32,708 nucleotides of DNA. Origin: an uncultured Alphaproteobacteria bacterium (lineage in GTDB: Bacteria > Pseudomonadota > Alphaproteobacteria > HIMB59 > GCA-002718135). The notes under the pieces were generated by a model. The model was not told where the DNA came from, did no database searches, and saw only the letters and a program-made list of their open reading frames with translations. The position numbers and the translations under genes are program-made. The stretch is taken from assembly GCA_902600225.1 (NCBI GenBank), contig CACKIH010000003.1:1-32708 (forward strand), given 5' to 3'. This document shows, piece by piece, positions 8,040 through 19,048 of the stretch. Each line of letters opens with the position of its first letter. The stretch's first letter is position 1.

Positions 8040-8550
8040 GTTTATTCAGTATTCTCTGTAATGTGCGTCTGTGCATTCTAAGTCTTCTAGCTGTTTCAGA
8101 TACATTTCTATTACACTGTATAAACACTCTTTGGATATGTTCCCACCTAATTCGATCTGCTGTCATTGGATTTTCTGGTGGCGGAGGTAATATTTCTTTA
8201 GAATTAGTAAGAGCATCGTAAATTTGATCAATTTCTGCTGGTTTCGGTAGATAATCAATTGCTCCAGATTTAATTGCAGCTACAGCTGTTGCAATGTTTC
8301 CATAACCAGTTAATAAAAGTGATTTGGTTTGAGGACTAATTTTTTGAAGTTCTTTTACTAATTCTAATCCTGACCCATCTTCCAATCTCATATCAACAAC
8401 TGCATAATCAAAATTGTTCTCATTAACCTTTGCTAATGAGTCTTTAAAACCTGGAGAAGATATTACTTCAAACCCTTTTTTTTCCATAGATCTCGTAAGT
8501 CTTTCTCTAAAAGGAAGATCATCATCTACAATCAGTAATTTCATACTCAT
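8023..8550 (-). CDS. regA: Redox response regulator RegA/PrrA/ActR
   Basis: This 175-residue response regulator has a receiver domain at about 3-115, with acidic pocket D9-D10-D11, phospho-acceptor D53 in VVDMRLEDGSG, and the conserved lysine in YLPKPA. A proline-rich linker (near 123-127, PPPPEN) leads to a FIS-type helix-turn-helix at about 133-172 with RWEHIQRVF, NVSETARRL and MHRRTLQRIL, which is almost diagnostic for RegA/PrrA. In other alphaproteobacteria RegA controls respiration, electron-transport and carbon genes in response to redox state. The start codon overlaps the regB stop by four bases (ATGA), so the pair is translationally coupled. A second Met at residue 3 is a possible alternative start. 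Confidence 0.96.
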   Translation of the reverse strand: MSMKLLIVDDDLPFRERLTRSMEKKGFEVISSPGFKDSLAKVNENNFDYAVVDMRLEDGSGLELVKELQKISPQTKSLLLTGYGNIATAVAAIKSGAIDYLPKPAEIDQIYDALTNSKEILPPPPENPMTADRIRWEHIQRVFIQCNRNVSETARRLRMHRRTLQRILNKHAPRE

Positions 8551-9776
8551 ATATTTAAGATAGAGTTATCAAAATTAATTTCAACAACAGCATTATCATC
8601 TTTAGAGTTATAGAAATTAAGGCTACCGCCCATATTTTCAATTAGGTTTTTTGCTATAAATATACCTAGGCCCATTCCCTGATTATTTTTCGAAACATAT
8701 GGCTCTCCTAATTTATCAATTATATCTTTAGAAAAACCATTTCCATCATCCGATATATTTATTTTAATGTTTGTTTTTTCATAGTTTAATTCAACTTTAG
8801 TTGTATGTTTAGAATAGAATATTGCATTTTGGATTATGTTGCCCAAAGCATACATTATTTCATCTCTATAAAGGATCTCAGGTTCAGAATCTGGAGAATT
8901 TATTTTTAAACTTAGATTTTTATTTTTATTAAATTTATCAAAATTAATTTTAATTAAATCAGATATTTTTACTTTTTCTAAAAAATTGTCTTTTAATTTA
9001 AGTGGATTTTTAGAAAACCTTTGTAATATTTCTTTACATCTTTCTGCTTGTGATTTTAGCAACACAATATCTTTAGCTATATTCTTATCCTCAATTAATT
9101 TTTTTTCTTTTAATAAATCATTTAAAATCAAAAATATTGTATTAAGTGGGGTACCCAATTCATGAGCTGCCGCAGCACTAAGAGAGCCTACCTCTGTCAT
9201 TTTCTTTTGATTTAAAATTTGTAGTTTTGAAACTGATAGTGCATTTGAAATTTTTCTCGACGAACTTGCAAATAAATAAGCATAGATAGCAATGAAAATT
9301 ACTGTAATAATTAATGCTGCAACTAAACCAAAACTATAAAGATTTGGTAAAAAAAACTTAGGCCCTAGGTCAAGAGGGATATAATTAAAATTTAATATTA
9401 TTATAATAATTATTGAGATAGTTGAAAGTATAACTGTCATTAAAGCAGGTAGATATGATGCAGAAGTAATAACTGGTGCTAAAATTAATATTGAAAAAGG
9501 ATTAATTATTCCTCCTGTCAAAAATAATAAAAAACCTAATTGCAAGGTATCAAAAAGTAAATATGAAAAAGCTTTTGTGTTGCTAATAGATTTATTTTTT
9601 CTCTCTTCATAATAAGAATAAAAATTTACTGCAACTGATAATAAGATGATTGTAAGAGTTTCAAAAAAGGGAATTTGAATTTTGATGACAAATGATACAA
9701 ATAAAACTGCTAAGACCTGACCAAAAATTGCTATCCATCTTATTTTGATAAGATTCCCAAGTAAAATTGTATTCAT
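8547..9776 (-). CDS. regB: Redox sensor histidine kinase RegB/PrrB/ActS
   Basis: This 409-residue membrane sensor kinase has about six hydrophobic segments in residues 10-170. The motif GGIINPF (88-94) matches the GGxxNPF heptad of RegB, which senses ubiquinone. The H-box is AAAAHELGTPLN with H205. C247 in SQAERCKEIL corresponds to the redox-active cysteine of Rhodobacter RegB (Cys265). The ATPase domain has N-box residues N313/N317, DDGNGF (343-348) and the GMGLGIFIA loop from 367. Both redox inputs, quinone and thiol, are therefore retained. The gene begins only 6 bases after the gyrB stop and overlaps regA by four bases. An unusual feature is that regB/regA sit at the end of the dnaA-gyrB replication cluster. 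Confidence 0.95.
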   Translation of the reverse strand: MNTILLGNLIKIRWIAIFGQVLAVLFVSFVIKIQIPFFETLTIILLSVAVNFYSYYEERKNKSISNTKAFSYLLFDTLQLGFLLFLTGGIINPFSILILAPVITSASYLPALMTVILSTISIIIIIILNFNYIPLDLGPKFFLPNLYSFGLVAALIITVIFIAIYAYLFASSSRKISNALSVSKLQILNQKKMTEVGSLSAAAAHELGTPLNTIFLILNDLLKEKKLIEDKNIAKDIVLLKSQAERCKEILQRFSKNPLKLKDNFLEKVKISDLIKINFDKFNKNKNLSLKINSPDSEPEILYRDEIMYALGNIIQNAIFYSKHTTKVELNYEKTNIKINISDDGNGFSKDIIDKLGEPYVSKNNQGMGLGIFIAKNLIENMGGSLNFYNSKDDNAVVEINFDNSILNI

Positions 9777-9782
9777 TAAAGT

Positions 9783-13327
<3,545 letters not shown>

Positions 13328-13330
13328 ATT

Positions 13331-14446
13331 TTAAACTCTCATTGGCATCAAAACATAAACTAAATTGCTATTTGAATTTTCAATTGCAATTATTGGAGAG
13401 GTATTATCTTTCAAATTGATAGAAATTTCGTCGTCTTCTAAATTGTTAACAATATCCATGATGTATTTCGAGTTAAAGCCAATTTCGATATTATCACCAT
13501 TATAATTTATTTTTAAATCTTCAGAAGCTGTACTACTTTCATTATTAATTGTGTTTAAATTAAGTACATTTTGTAATAACTTAAATTTAATCACAGGTGA
13601 TTTTTCATTAGCAATTGTGCTTACCCTATCTACTGCTGACAATAACATTTCTCTATTAATTTTTAAAATATTTGAATTGTCATTTGGAATAACCCTTTTA
13701 TAATCTGGAAAACTTCCATCAATTAGTTTTGAAATAAATATTATATTGCCTATTGTAAATACAATTTTGTTAGAGCTAATAGAAATTAATACGTTTTGAT
13801 CTTTTTCTGACAGTAATTTGGATAACTCATAAATAGTTTTTTTTGGAATAATTACTCCAGATACTTGATCTATATTATCTTCTATATAATGACTAAATTT
13901 TGCTAGACGATGTCCGTCAGTTCCTACAAGTGTTACAATACTTTTATTTTCTTCCTTATTTATATTAAAATATAATCCGTTTAAGAAATATCTTGTCTCT
14001 TCATTTGATATAGCAAACTTAGTTTTATCAATTAATTTAAACATTATTTTAGAATTAATTTTAATATTTACACCTGAATTATTTTGATCAATTATTGGGA
14101 AGTCTTCTTTAGGAAGACATGCTAATGAAAATCTTGATCCGTTAGCTCGTAAAGTTAATAATTTTCCATTATTTGAAATAATTTCTATTTCACTATTATC
14201 ATCAATTTTTCTTACAATATCGTATAAAATTTGTGAATTTATCGTTGTGGCACCGTCCTCTAACACATTACAATCAATTTTTTCAATGATAGAAATATCC
14301 ATATCGGTTGACGATAAAGTTAATTCATTGCCTGAAGCTTCGATTAAAATATTGGATAATATTGGTAATGAGTTTTTTTTATCAACGATACCCTGTAGAT
14401 GTGTTAGAGTTTTAAAAAACTCGGCACAGTCTATTTTAAATTTCAT
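13331..14446 (-). CDS. dnaN: DNA polymerase III beta sliding clamp
   Basis: This is the ring-shaped processivity clamp for DNA polymerase III and partner proteins. The 371 residues fit the family's three repeated clamp domains of about 120 residues each. Recognisable pieces are the N-terminal K-x-N/D-S-L-P-I-L-S-N-I-L-I segment (24-35), the GTDGHRLA loop near 175-182, FPDYKRVIP near 245, and the canonical C-terminus YVLMPMRV. The ATG lies 24 bases after the dnaA stop, and the run continues into recF after 3 bases. Confidence 0.97.
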   Translation of the reverse strand: MKFKIDCAEFFKTLTHLQGIVDKKNSLPILSNILIEASGNELTLSSTDMDISIIEKIDCNVLEDGATTINSQILYDIVRKIDDNSEIEIISNNGKLLTLRANGSRFSLACLPKEDFPIIDQNNSGVNIKINSKIMFKLIDKTKFAISNEETRYFLNGLYFNINKEENKSIVTLVGTDGHRLAKFSHYIEDNIDQVSGVIIPKKTIYELSKLLSEKDQNVLISISSNKIVFTIGNIIFISKLIDGSFPDYKRVIPNDNSNILKINREMLLSAVDRVSTIANEKSPVIKFKLLQNVLNLNTINNESSTASEDLKINYNGDNIEIGFNSKYIMDIVNNLEDDEISINLKDNTSPIIAIENSNSNLVYVLMPMRV

Positions 14447-14469
14447 AGCTAAGCATATGATAAATAAAT

Positions 14470-15864
14470 TTAAGAATCTATAAGTCTTTTTAATAATTCT
14501 AAATCTTCATTAAAATTAACATCAGAAAGCTTAAGTTCTTCAATTTTTTTAACAGCATGCATTACAGTAGTATGATCTCTTCCACCAAATTTCCTGCCAA
14601 TTTCTGGAAGAGATCTGGATGTTATTGATTTGGCAAGATACATTGCAATTTGTCTAGGTCTTGCAACAGATCTTGATCTTCTTGGTGAGTGCATATCTGT
14701 AATTCTAATATTGAAATGCTCAGCTACTTTCTTTTGAATTTCTTCTATTGTTATTTTTTTATTAGAAGATTTTAATAAGTCTTGAAGTACTAATTGAGCT
14801 GTTTCAACAGTAATAGCTGTTCCTACCAATGTTGCATGAGCAACTAGTCTATTTAGGGCACCTTCCATCTCTCTAACATTTGAAATTATTCTATGAGATA
14901 TGAATTCTAAAACTTTTGGAGGGATCTCTACGCCTCTTTTGTGAGCTTTTTCTATTAATATACCAAGTCTAAGTTCGTATGTTGTTGGGTGAATATCCGC
15001 TACGAGACCACAACCCAATCTAGATTTTAATCTTTCTTGAACTCCATCAAGGTCGGTAGGCGTTTTATCTGCTGATATCACTATTTGTTTATTTTGCTCA
15101 ATTAAAGCATTGAAAGTATGAAAGAATTCTTCTTGGGTATTATCTTTTCCACTTATAAATTGGACATCATCAATCATAAGTACATCTATGGATCTAAACT
15201 GTTCCTTAAATGCAGATGTATCTTTATATCTGAGCGCTCTAACAAATTGATACATAAATTTTTCTGCTGATAGATAAATAACTTTTCTCTCTGGTTGTTG
15301 TTCTTTTATCTTCCAACCTATAGCATGCATCAAATGAGTTTTTCCTAAACCAACACCACCGCATAGAAATAATGGATTGAATGTAATTTTATTTGCTTCA
15401 GATACTCTTTGAGAAGCTGCAAAAGCCAGTTCATTAGGTTTCCCAACAACAAAATTTTCAAAAGTAAATCGGGGATCTAACGGAGCTCCAAATTCGTTAG
15501 GATATGTTGAGGATTGGTTAGATCTTAAATCCATTGAGGATTTCCAATGATTATCATTGCTTTTTATAGTCCTTGTTGTGCCTGGAACTATTCTTCCTCC
15601 AGAGGGTTTAACAACAAATTTTATAGTATCGACTTTTTCAAGATGATTTATTGCTTCTCTTTTTATCTTGTCAGAATAGTTATTAACTATCCAATCTCTT
15701 AAAAACTTTGTTGGTACAGAAAATGTTATGGTAGTTTCTTCAACAGAAACATAGTTTAAATGTTTTAGCCAATTGTTGAAGGCAGAATCACCAACATTTT
15801 TTTTAAGATTTTTTTTAAAAGATAACCATTTACTGTCGTCAAATATAGTAGATGAATTATCCAT
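14470..15864 (-). CDS. dnaA: Chromosomal replication initiator DnaA
   Basis: This initiator ATPase melts the replication origin. It has 464 residues. Domain I covers about 8-85 (WLSFKKNL, AFNNWL), domain II is a short linker to 130, and the AAA+ domain has Walker A GGVGLGKT (169-176), Walker B VLMIDDVQF (D232, D233) and SRLGCGL as the arginine-finger region. Domain IV binds DNA: DMHSPRRSRSVARPRQIAMYL followed by the DnaA-box reader GGRDHTTVMHA (427-437). The start codon follows a G-rich stretch, GGGGGAAA, that can act as Shine-Dalgarno. A candidate -10 and a perfect inverted repeat lie just upstream. rpsT reads into it from the same strand. Confidence 0.98.
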   Translation of the reverse strand: MDNSSTIFDDSKWLSFKKNLKKNVGDSAFNNWLKHLNYVSVEETTITFSVPTKFLRDWIVNNYSDKIKREAINHLEKVDTIKFVVKPSGGRIVPGTTRTIKSNDNHWKSSMDLRSNQSSTYPNEFGAPLDPRFTFENFVVGKPNELAFAASQRVSEANKITFNPLFLCGGVGLGKTHLMHAIGWKIKEQQPERKVIYLSAEKFMYQFVRALRYKDTSAFKEQFRSIDVLMIDDVQFISGKDNTQEEFFHTFNALIEQNKQIVISADKTPTDLDGVQERLKSRLGCGLVADIHPTTYELRLGILIEKAHKRGVEIPPKVLEFISHRIISNVREMEGALNRLVAHATLVGTAITVETAQLVLQDLLKSSNKKITIEEIQKKVAEHFNIRITDMHSPRRSRSVARPRQIAMYLAKSITSRSLPEIGRKFGGRDHTTVMHAVKKIEELKLSDVNFNEDLELLKRLIDS

Positions 15865-15883
15865 TTTCCCCCAACAAGATGAT

Positions 15884-15889
15884 TTTATA
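15884..15889 (-). promoter_or_regulatory. Candidate -10 element of dnaA
   Basis: TATAAA on the minus strand lies 19 bases before the dnaA ATG and would start a leader of about 12 to 14 bases that includes the GGGGG ribosome-binding stretch. No good -35 is visible; the matching region falls in the proximal arm of the inverted repeat at 15897-15933. Base composition makes chance matches likely. Confidence 0.35.
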
Positions 15890-15896
15890 GCTTTAA

Positions 15897-15933
15897 AAAA
15901 TTTTACGCAAAAAATCTAAAGTCGTAAAATTTT
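15897..15933. repeat. Perfect 11-bp inverted repeat between rpsT and dnaA
   Basis: AAAATTTTACG at 15897-15907 and CGTAAAATTTT at 15923-15933 are exact reverse complements, separated by 15 bases; the arm centres are 26 bases apart. On the minus strand the second arm runs into TTTTTT, so it could fold as a weak rpsT terminator. But only two of the 11 pairs are G-C and the loop is long. Its position just upstream of the candidate dnaA -10 fits an operator with two half-sites equally well. The rest of the 146-base gap 15865-16010 shows no gene, tRNA or close DnaA-box match. Confidence 0.7.
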
Positions 15934-16010
15934 ATCACCAAATTAATTTACCTAATCAACACCCTTTAAGTATTTTTAGCAAGAAGAAAAGTGAAAAAAA
16001 TAAAAAAAAA

Positions 16011-16271
16011 TTATTTTTTTGAAATTTGTTTTGATAAAGAGGATAACTTTCTGGATATGTATTCTTTTTTAAAAATACCTTTTTTTGATGCTCTGGCCAT
16101 TATTGAGTTGACATTGCTGAAAGATTTTTGGATTTCTTCCTCATTTTTTCCCTCTACTGATGATTTAAATTTATTTAGAGCGTTTCTAAATTTAGATAGA
16201 TATTGAGAATTAACAGTATTTCTAGTTTTGTTCTGTCTAGATCTTTTTTTTGCAGAAGCATGATTAGCCAT
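16011..16271 (-). CDS. rpsT: 30S ribosomal protein S20
   Basis: This 86-residue basic protein binds 16S rRNA early in 30S assembly. The start MANHASAKKRSRQNKTRN is the classical S20 N-terminus and fixes the ATG at 16269-16271. The rest is predicted to form long helices, with the conserved SxMARASKKGIFKK-like segment in the second half. It lies between mutM and dnaA on the same strand, the usual alphaproteobacterial neighbourhood. A promoter-like pair upstream would place transcription start at or next to the ATG. Confidence 0.97.
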   Translation of the reverse strand: MANHASAKKRSRQNKTRNTVNSQYLSKFRNALNKFKSSVEGKNEEEIQKSFSNVNSIMARASKKGIFKKEYISRKLSSLSKQISKK

Positions 16272-16277
16272 ATGGGT

Positions 16278-16305
16278 GCTATAAATTCAAAATAAATTAA
16301 GTCAA
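16278..16305 (-). promoter_or_regulatory. Promoter of rpsT (TTGACT, 16 bp, TATAGC)
   Basis: On the minus strand TTGACT (16300-16305) and TATAGC (16278-16283) are separated by 16 bases, five of six and four of six matches to the sigma70 consensus. The -10 ends only 6 bases before the ATG at 16271, so the transcript would begin at or within a base or two of the start codon. This is the most consensus-like -35 in the window. The spacer mutM-rpsT is 52 bases. Confidence 0.5.
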
Positions 16306-16323
16306 TTAATATTTAATATAGAA

Positions 16324-17142
16324 TTACTTGTTATTTTGAAGTTTTGGACAATAAAAAGTAGATCTTCCGTATTGAACGATCTTTTTAACCTTATCTCCAC
16401 CTATTTTTTTTCCTTCTTTATTATAAACCTTAAAATTTGACTGAAAGTTTCCTAATGTACCGTCAGTAGACCTATAATCTCTTATACTGGAACCCCCATG
16501 TTTAATTGCTTTCTTTAAAATCTTTCTTATAGACTTAATTAGTTTCATAATGAGACTAATTTCTAAATCCTTACCTAAAGTAAGTGGTGAAATTTTAGAA
16601 TCAAATAGAATTTCCGATGCATAGATATTACCTATACCCGCAATTAATTTTTGATTTAGTAAAATCTGCTTTATTGGGACCTCAGATTTTGAAATTTTTT
16701 CAAATATCATTTGTGCTGTAAGATTTGGACTCAAAGCATCTACACCCAGGTTCATAATATATTTTTGTTTTTGAAGATCTCCTGTTTTTTTTATATCTAT
16801 AAAACCAAATTTTCTTGGATCATGATAAATAAGTATCATTGTGCTTAAAAAATATAGCACAAAATGATCATGTTTTATTCTTTTATAGGTTGATGAAACA
16901 GTTTTTAATCTTCCTGACATTCCTAAATGTATTATCAAGGAATAATCTATATCTAGATCTATGATAATGAACTTTGCTATACGTCTTAAGTTGGATATCT
17001 TGGAGTTACGTAGTATATTAGTTATATTATTAGGAATTTTAAAGCGTAGTTTTGTTGTATGAATTTTAACATTAGATATTTTTTGATCCAGTACTACACT
17101 AAGTCCTTTAACTGTAGTTTCAACTTCGGGTAATTCTGGCAT
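16324..17142 (-). CDS. mutM: Formamidopyrimidine-DNA glycosylase with degenerate zinc finger
   Basis: This 272-residue MutM/Fpg removes 8-oxoguanine and other oxidised purines and nicks the abasic site. The N-terminal PELPEVET gives catalytic P2 and E3 (counting Met as 1), with K57 in RIAKFI. The helix-two-turn-helix has GIGNIYASE (169-177). The C-terminal hairpin keeps R260 in YGRSTFYCP, which contacts DNA. The zinc finger normally has two CxxC pairs; here the first pair is gone (region GKKIGGDKVKK, 244-254) and the last cysteine is Leu (CPKL), leaving only C265. The protein therefore probably uses a zincless finger, as known for NEIL1 and plant Fpg. Frame and length are intact, so this is not simple decay. 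The start lies one base from that of divergent ubiE. Confidence 0.95.
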   Translation of the reverse strand: MPELPEVETTVKGLSVVLDQKISNVKIHTTKLRFKIPNNITNILRNSKISNLRRIAKFIIIDLDIDYSLIIHLGMSGRLKTVSSTYKRIKHDHFVLYFLSTMILIYHDPRKFGFIDIKKTGDLQKQKYIMNLGVDALSPNLTAQMIFEKISKSEVPIKQILLNQKLIAGIGNIYASEILFDSKISPLTLGKDLEISLIMKLIKSIRKILKKAIKHGGSSIRDYRSTDGTLGNFQSNFKVYNKEGKKIGGDKVKKIVQYGRSTFYCPKLQNNK

Positions 17143-17143
17143 A

Positions 17144-17875
17144 ATGAAAAAAGATTATAATTTTGGTTATACAAAAGTAAATTCAAAACAAAAGACAAAA
17201 CTTGTTCAGAATGTATTTACAAGTGTAGCTCCAAACTACGATGTAATGAATGATTTAATGAGTTTAGGTATGCATCGATTATGGAAAAAAAGATTTGTAG
17301 AGATTATGGACATAAAAGAAAGTGAAATTATCTTGGATGTTGGCTCTGGTTCTGGTGATATTGCCAGTGAAATCTTAAAGGAAAATTTATCTACCAGTCT
17401 ATATCTTTTAGATCTAAATGAAGAAATGTTATTAGAAGGAAGAAAAAGATTAAGAAAAGAAAAAAATATAAAATATTTTATTGGTAATGCTGAAAACTTA
17501 AATTTTGAAAATAATTTTTTTGATAAATATACTATTTCTTTCTGCTTAAGAAATGTGACGGAGTATTTATTATCTATAAAAGAGGCTTACAGAGTTCTTA
17601 AACCTGGTGGTAAATATTGTTGCCTAGAATTTAGTACACCTAAATCATCTTTGGTATCAAGTTCATATAAAATTTACAAATCAAAGATTTTACCTCTGTT
17701 AGGAGAATTAGTTGCTAAAGATAAGAATGCTTATAAGTATTTAAGTGAAAGTATTGATTTATTTCCATCACAAGAAGAACTTAGCAAAAATCTAAGTGAT
17801 TGCGGATTTACGAAAGTTGAGACTATTAATTTATTTAATGGAATTGTAGCCATACATACTGGCTATAAACTATAA
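17144..17875 (+). CDS. ubiE: Demethylmenaquinone/ubiquinone C-methyltransferase
   Basis: This 243-residue SAM-dependent C-methyltransferase of quinone synthesis in the cytoplasm makes the ring C-methyl group of ubiquinone. Family marks are VAPNYDVMNDLMSLGMHRLW (29-48), SAM motif I LDVGSGSGDIA near 64-74, CLRNVTE, the GG-containing LKPGGKYCCLEFS, and the typical C-terminus GIVAIHTGYKL. The ATG at 17144 is one base from the mutM start. Its stop codon shares a base with the coaBC start (TAATG), so the two are coupled. ubiB, often located directly after ubiE in alphaproteobacteria, is not here. Confidence 0.96.
   Translation: MKKDYNFGYTKVNSKQKTKLVQNVFTSVAPNYDVMNDLMSLGMHRLWKKRFVEIMDIKESEIILDVGSGSGDIASEILKENLSTSLYLLDLNEEMLLEGRKRLRKEKNIKYFIGNAENLNFENNFFDKYTISFCLRNVTEYLLSIKEAYRVLKPGGKYCCLEFSTPKSSLVSSSYKIYKSKILPLLGELVAKDKNAYKYLSESIDLFPSQEELSKNLSDCGFTKVETINLFNGIVAIHTGYKL
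17154..17159 (-). promoter_or_regulatory. Candidate -10 of mutM inside ubiE
   Basis: A perfect TATAAT lies on the minus strand within codons 4-6 of ubiE, 11 bases before the mutM ATG. It would give a leader of about four bases. No good -35 is seen at 16-18 bases. Since the intergenic space is one base, the mutM promoter has to be inside ubiE, which supports the reading somewhat. Confidence 0.4.
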
Positions 17876-19044
17876 TGAATAAAATATTGTTAATAATATC
17901 TGGTTCTATAGCAGCGTCTAGATGTAAAGAAATTATTACTTTACTTAATAATAAAGAAGTTAATATTAGTTGCATACTAACTAAAGAAGCAAAGAAGTAT
18001 GTAAAAATATCAGATATAAAAAAATTACTTAAAAATAGAATATTTACTGACGAAGATGAGAAAAAAAATAAGATGCTTCATATTAGTTTATCAAGAGATA
18101 ATGATATAATAGTTATGTGTCCAGCAACAGCTAATTCTATTGCAAAATTTGCTAATGGATATGGAGATAATTTAGCTTCTAATACGTTGCTTGCTTCAAA
18201 TAAAAAAATTTTGTTTGTCCCTGCAATGAATAGTTTTATGTGGCATAATAAAATTAATCAAAAAAATGTGAAATTATTAAAAGATAGTGGTCATGAGTTT
18301 ATTGGACCTAAAATTGGAAATCTAAAGTGTGGAGAATTTGGTTTAGGCAGAATTGATAATTCAAAAAATATAGTAAATAAAATTTTAAGCAGGCTAGAAA
18401 ATATCAATTTATTAAAAGATAAAAAATGCCTAGTAACTGCAGGGCCAACGATTGAAATGATTGATCCAGTTAGGTTTATTTCAAATGAATCTTCTGGGAA
18501 ACAAGGCTATGAAATTGCTTCACAACTTGTTTTATATGGAGCAAATGTAACCTTGATATCTGGACCAACAAATTTAGACCCTCCACCAAATTTGAAATTT
18601 ATTCAAATAAAATCAGCAAACGAAATGTATGAAAAAGTTAAAAAAATTTCTAAAATTGATATAGGAATTTTTACTGCTGCAGTATCTGATTTTAAAAATA
18701 AAAATATCAATAAATCCAAAATAAAAAAAAATAAAAAATTAATTATTAATCTTTATAAGAATATTGATATTTTAGAAAAAATTGGAAAAAGTAAAAAACA
18801 AAGGCCTAAATTTTTAGTTGGTTTTGCAGCTGAAACTGGGAGTATTAATAATGCTAGAAAAAAATTAGTAGATAAACAATGTGATATGATGGTTTACAAT
18901 AAAATTGATAGTAAAAATAAAGTTTTTGGTTCAGATTATAATCAAATATCCATAGTTACAAAAAACCAGATAAAAAAATTTAAAAAAATGACAAAAGTAA
19001 ATTGTGCAAAAAAAATTATAAAACATATTTATAATAATCTATAG
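17875..19044 (+). CDS. coaBC: Bifunctional phosphopantothenoylcysteine decarboxylase / phosphopantothenate-cysteine ligase
   Basis: This two-domain coenzyme A biosynthesis enzyme (also called Dfp) has 389 residues. The N-terminal flavin-dependent decarboxylase CoaC has SGSIAASR (9-16), catalytic H69 in LHISLSR, PATANSIAKFANG (83-95), PAMN (N118) and the cysteine C152 in LKCGEFGLGR. The CoaB ligase starts near 184 with CLVTAGPTIEMIDPVRFISN and has TAAVSDF (268-274) and VGFAAET (315-321). Together they turn 4'-phosphopantothenate, cysteine and CTP into phosphopantetheine. The start overlaps the ubiE stop. The next gene begins 4 bases after the stop. Confidence 0.96.
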   Translation: MNKILLIISGSIAASRCKEIITLLNNKEVNISCILTKEAKKYVKISDIKKLLKNRIFTDEDEKKNKMLHISLSRDNDIIVMCPATANSIAKFANGYGDNLASNTLLASNKKILFVPAMNSFMWHNKINQKNVKLLKDSGHEFIGPKIGNLKCGEFGLGRIDNSKNIVNKILSRLENINLLKDKKCLVTAGPTIEMIDPVRFISNESSGKQGYEIASQLVLYGANVTLISGPTNLDPPPNLKFIQIKSANEMYEKVKKISKIDIGIFTAAVSDFKNKNINKSKIKKNKKLIINLYKNIDILEKIGKSKKQRPKFLVGFAAETGSINNARKKLVDKQCDMMVYNKIDSKNKVFGSDYNQISIVTKNQIKKFKKMTKVNCAKKIIKHIYNNL

Positions 19045-19048
19045 AATT

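Noticed and set aside
15865..16010. Replication origin next to dnaA
   Set aside because: No close match to TTATCCACA-type boxes or clusters; TTATCACCA near 15932 has two mismatches and stands alone. In alphaproteobacteria the origin is often elsewhere.
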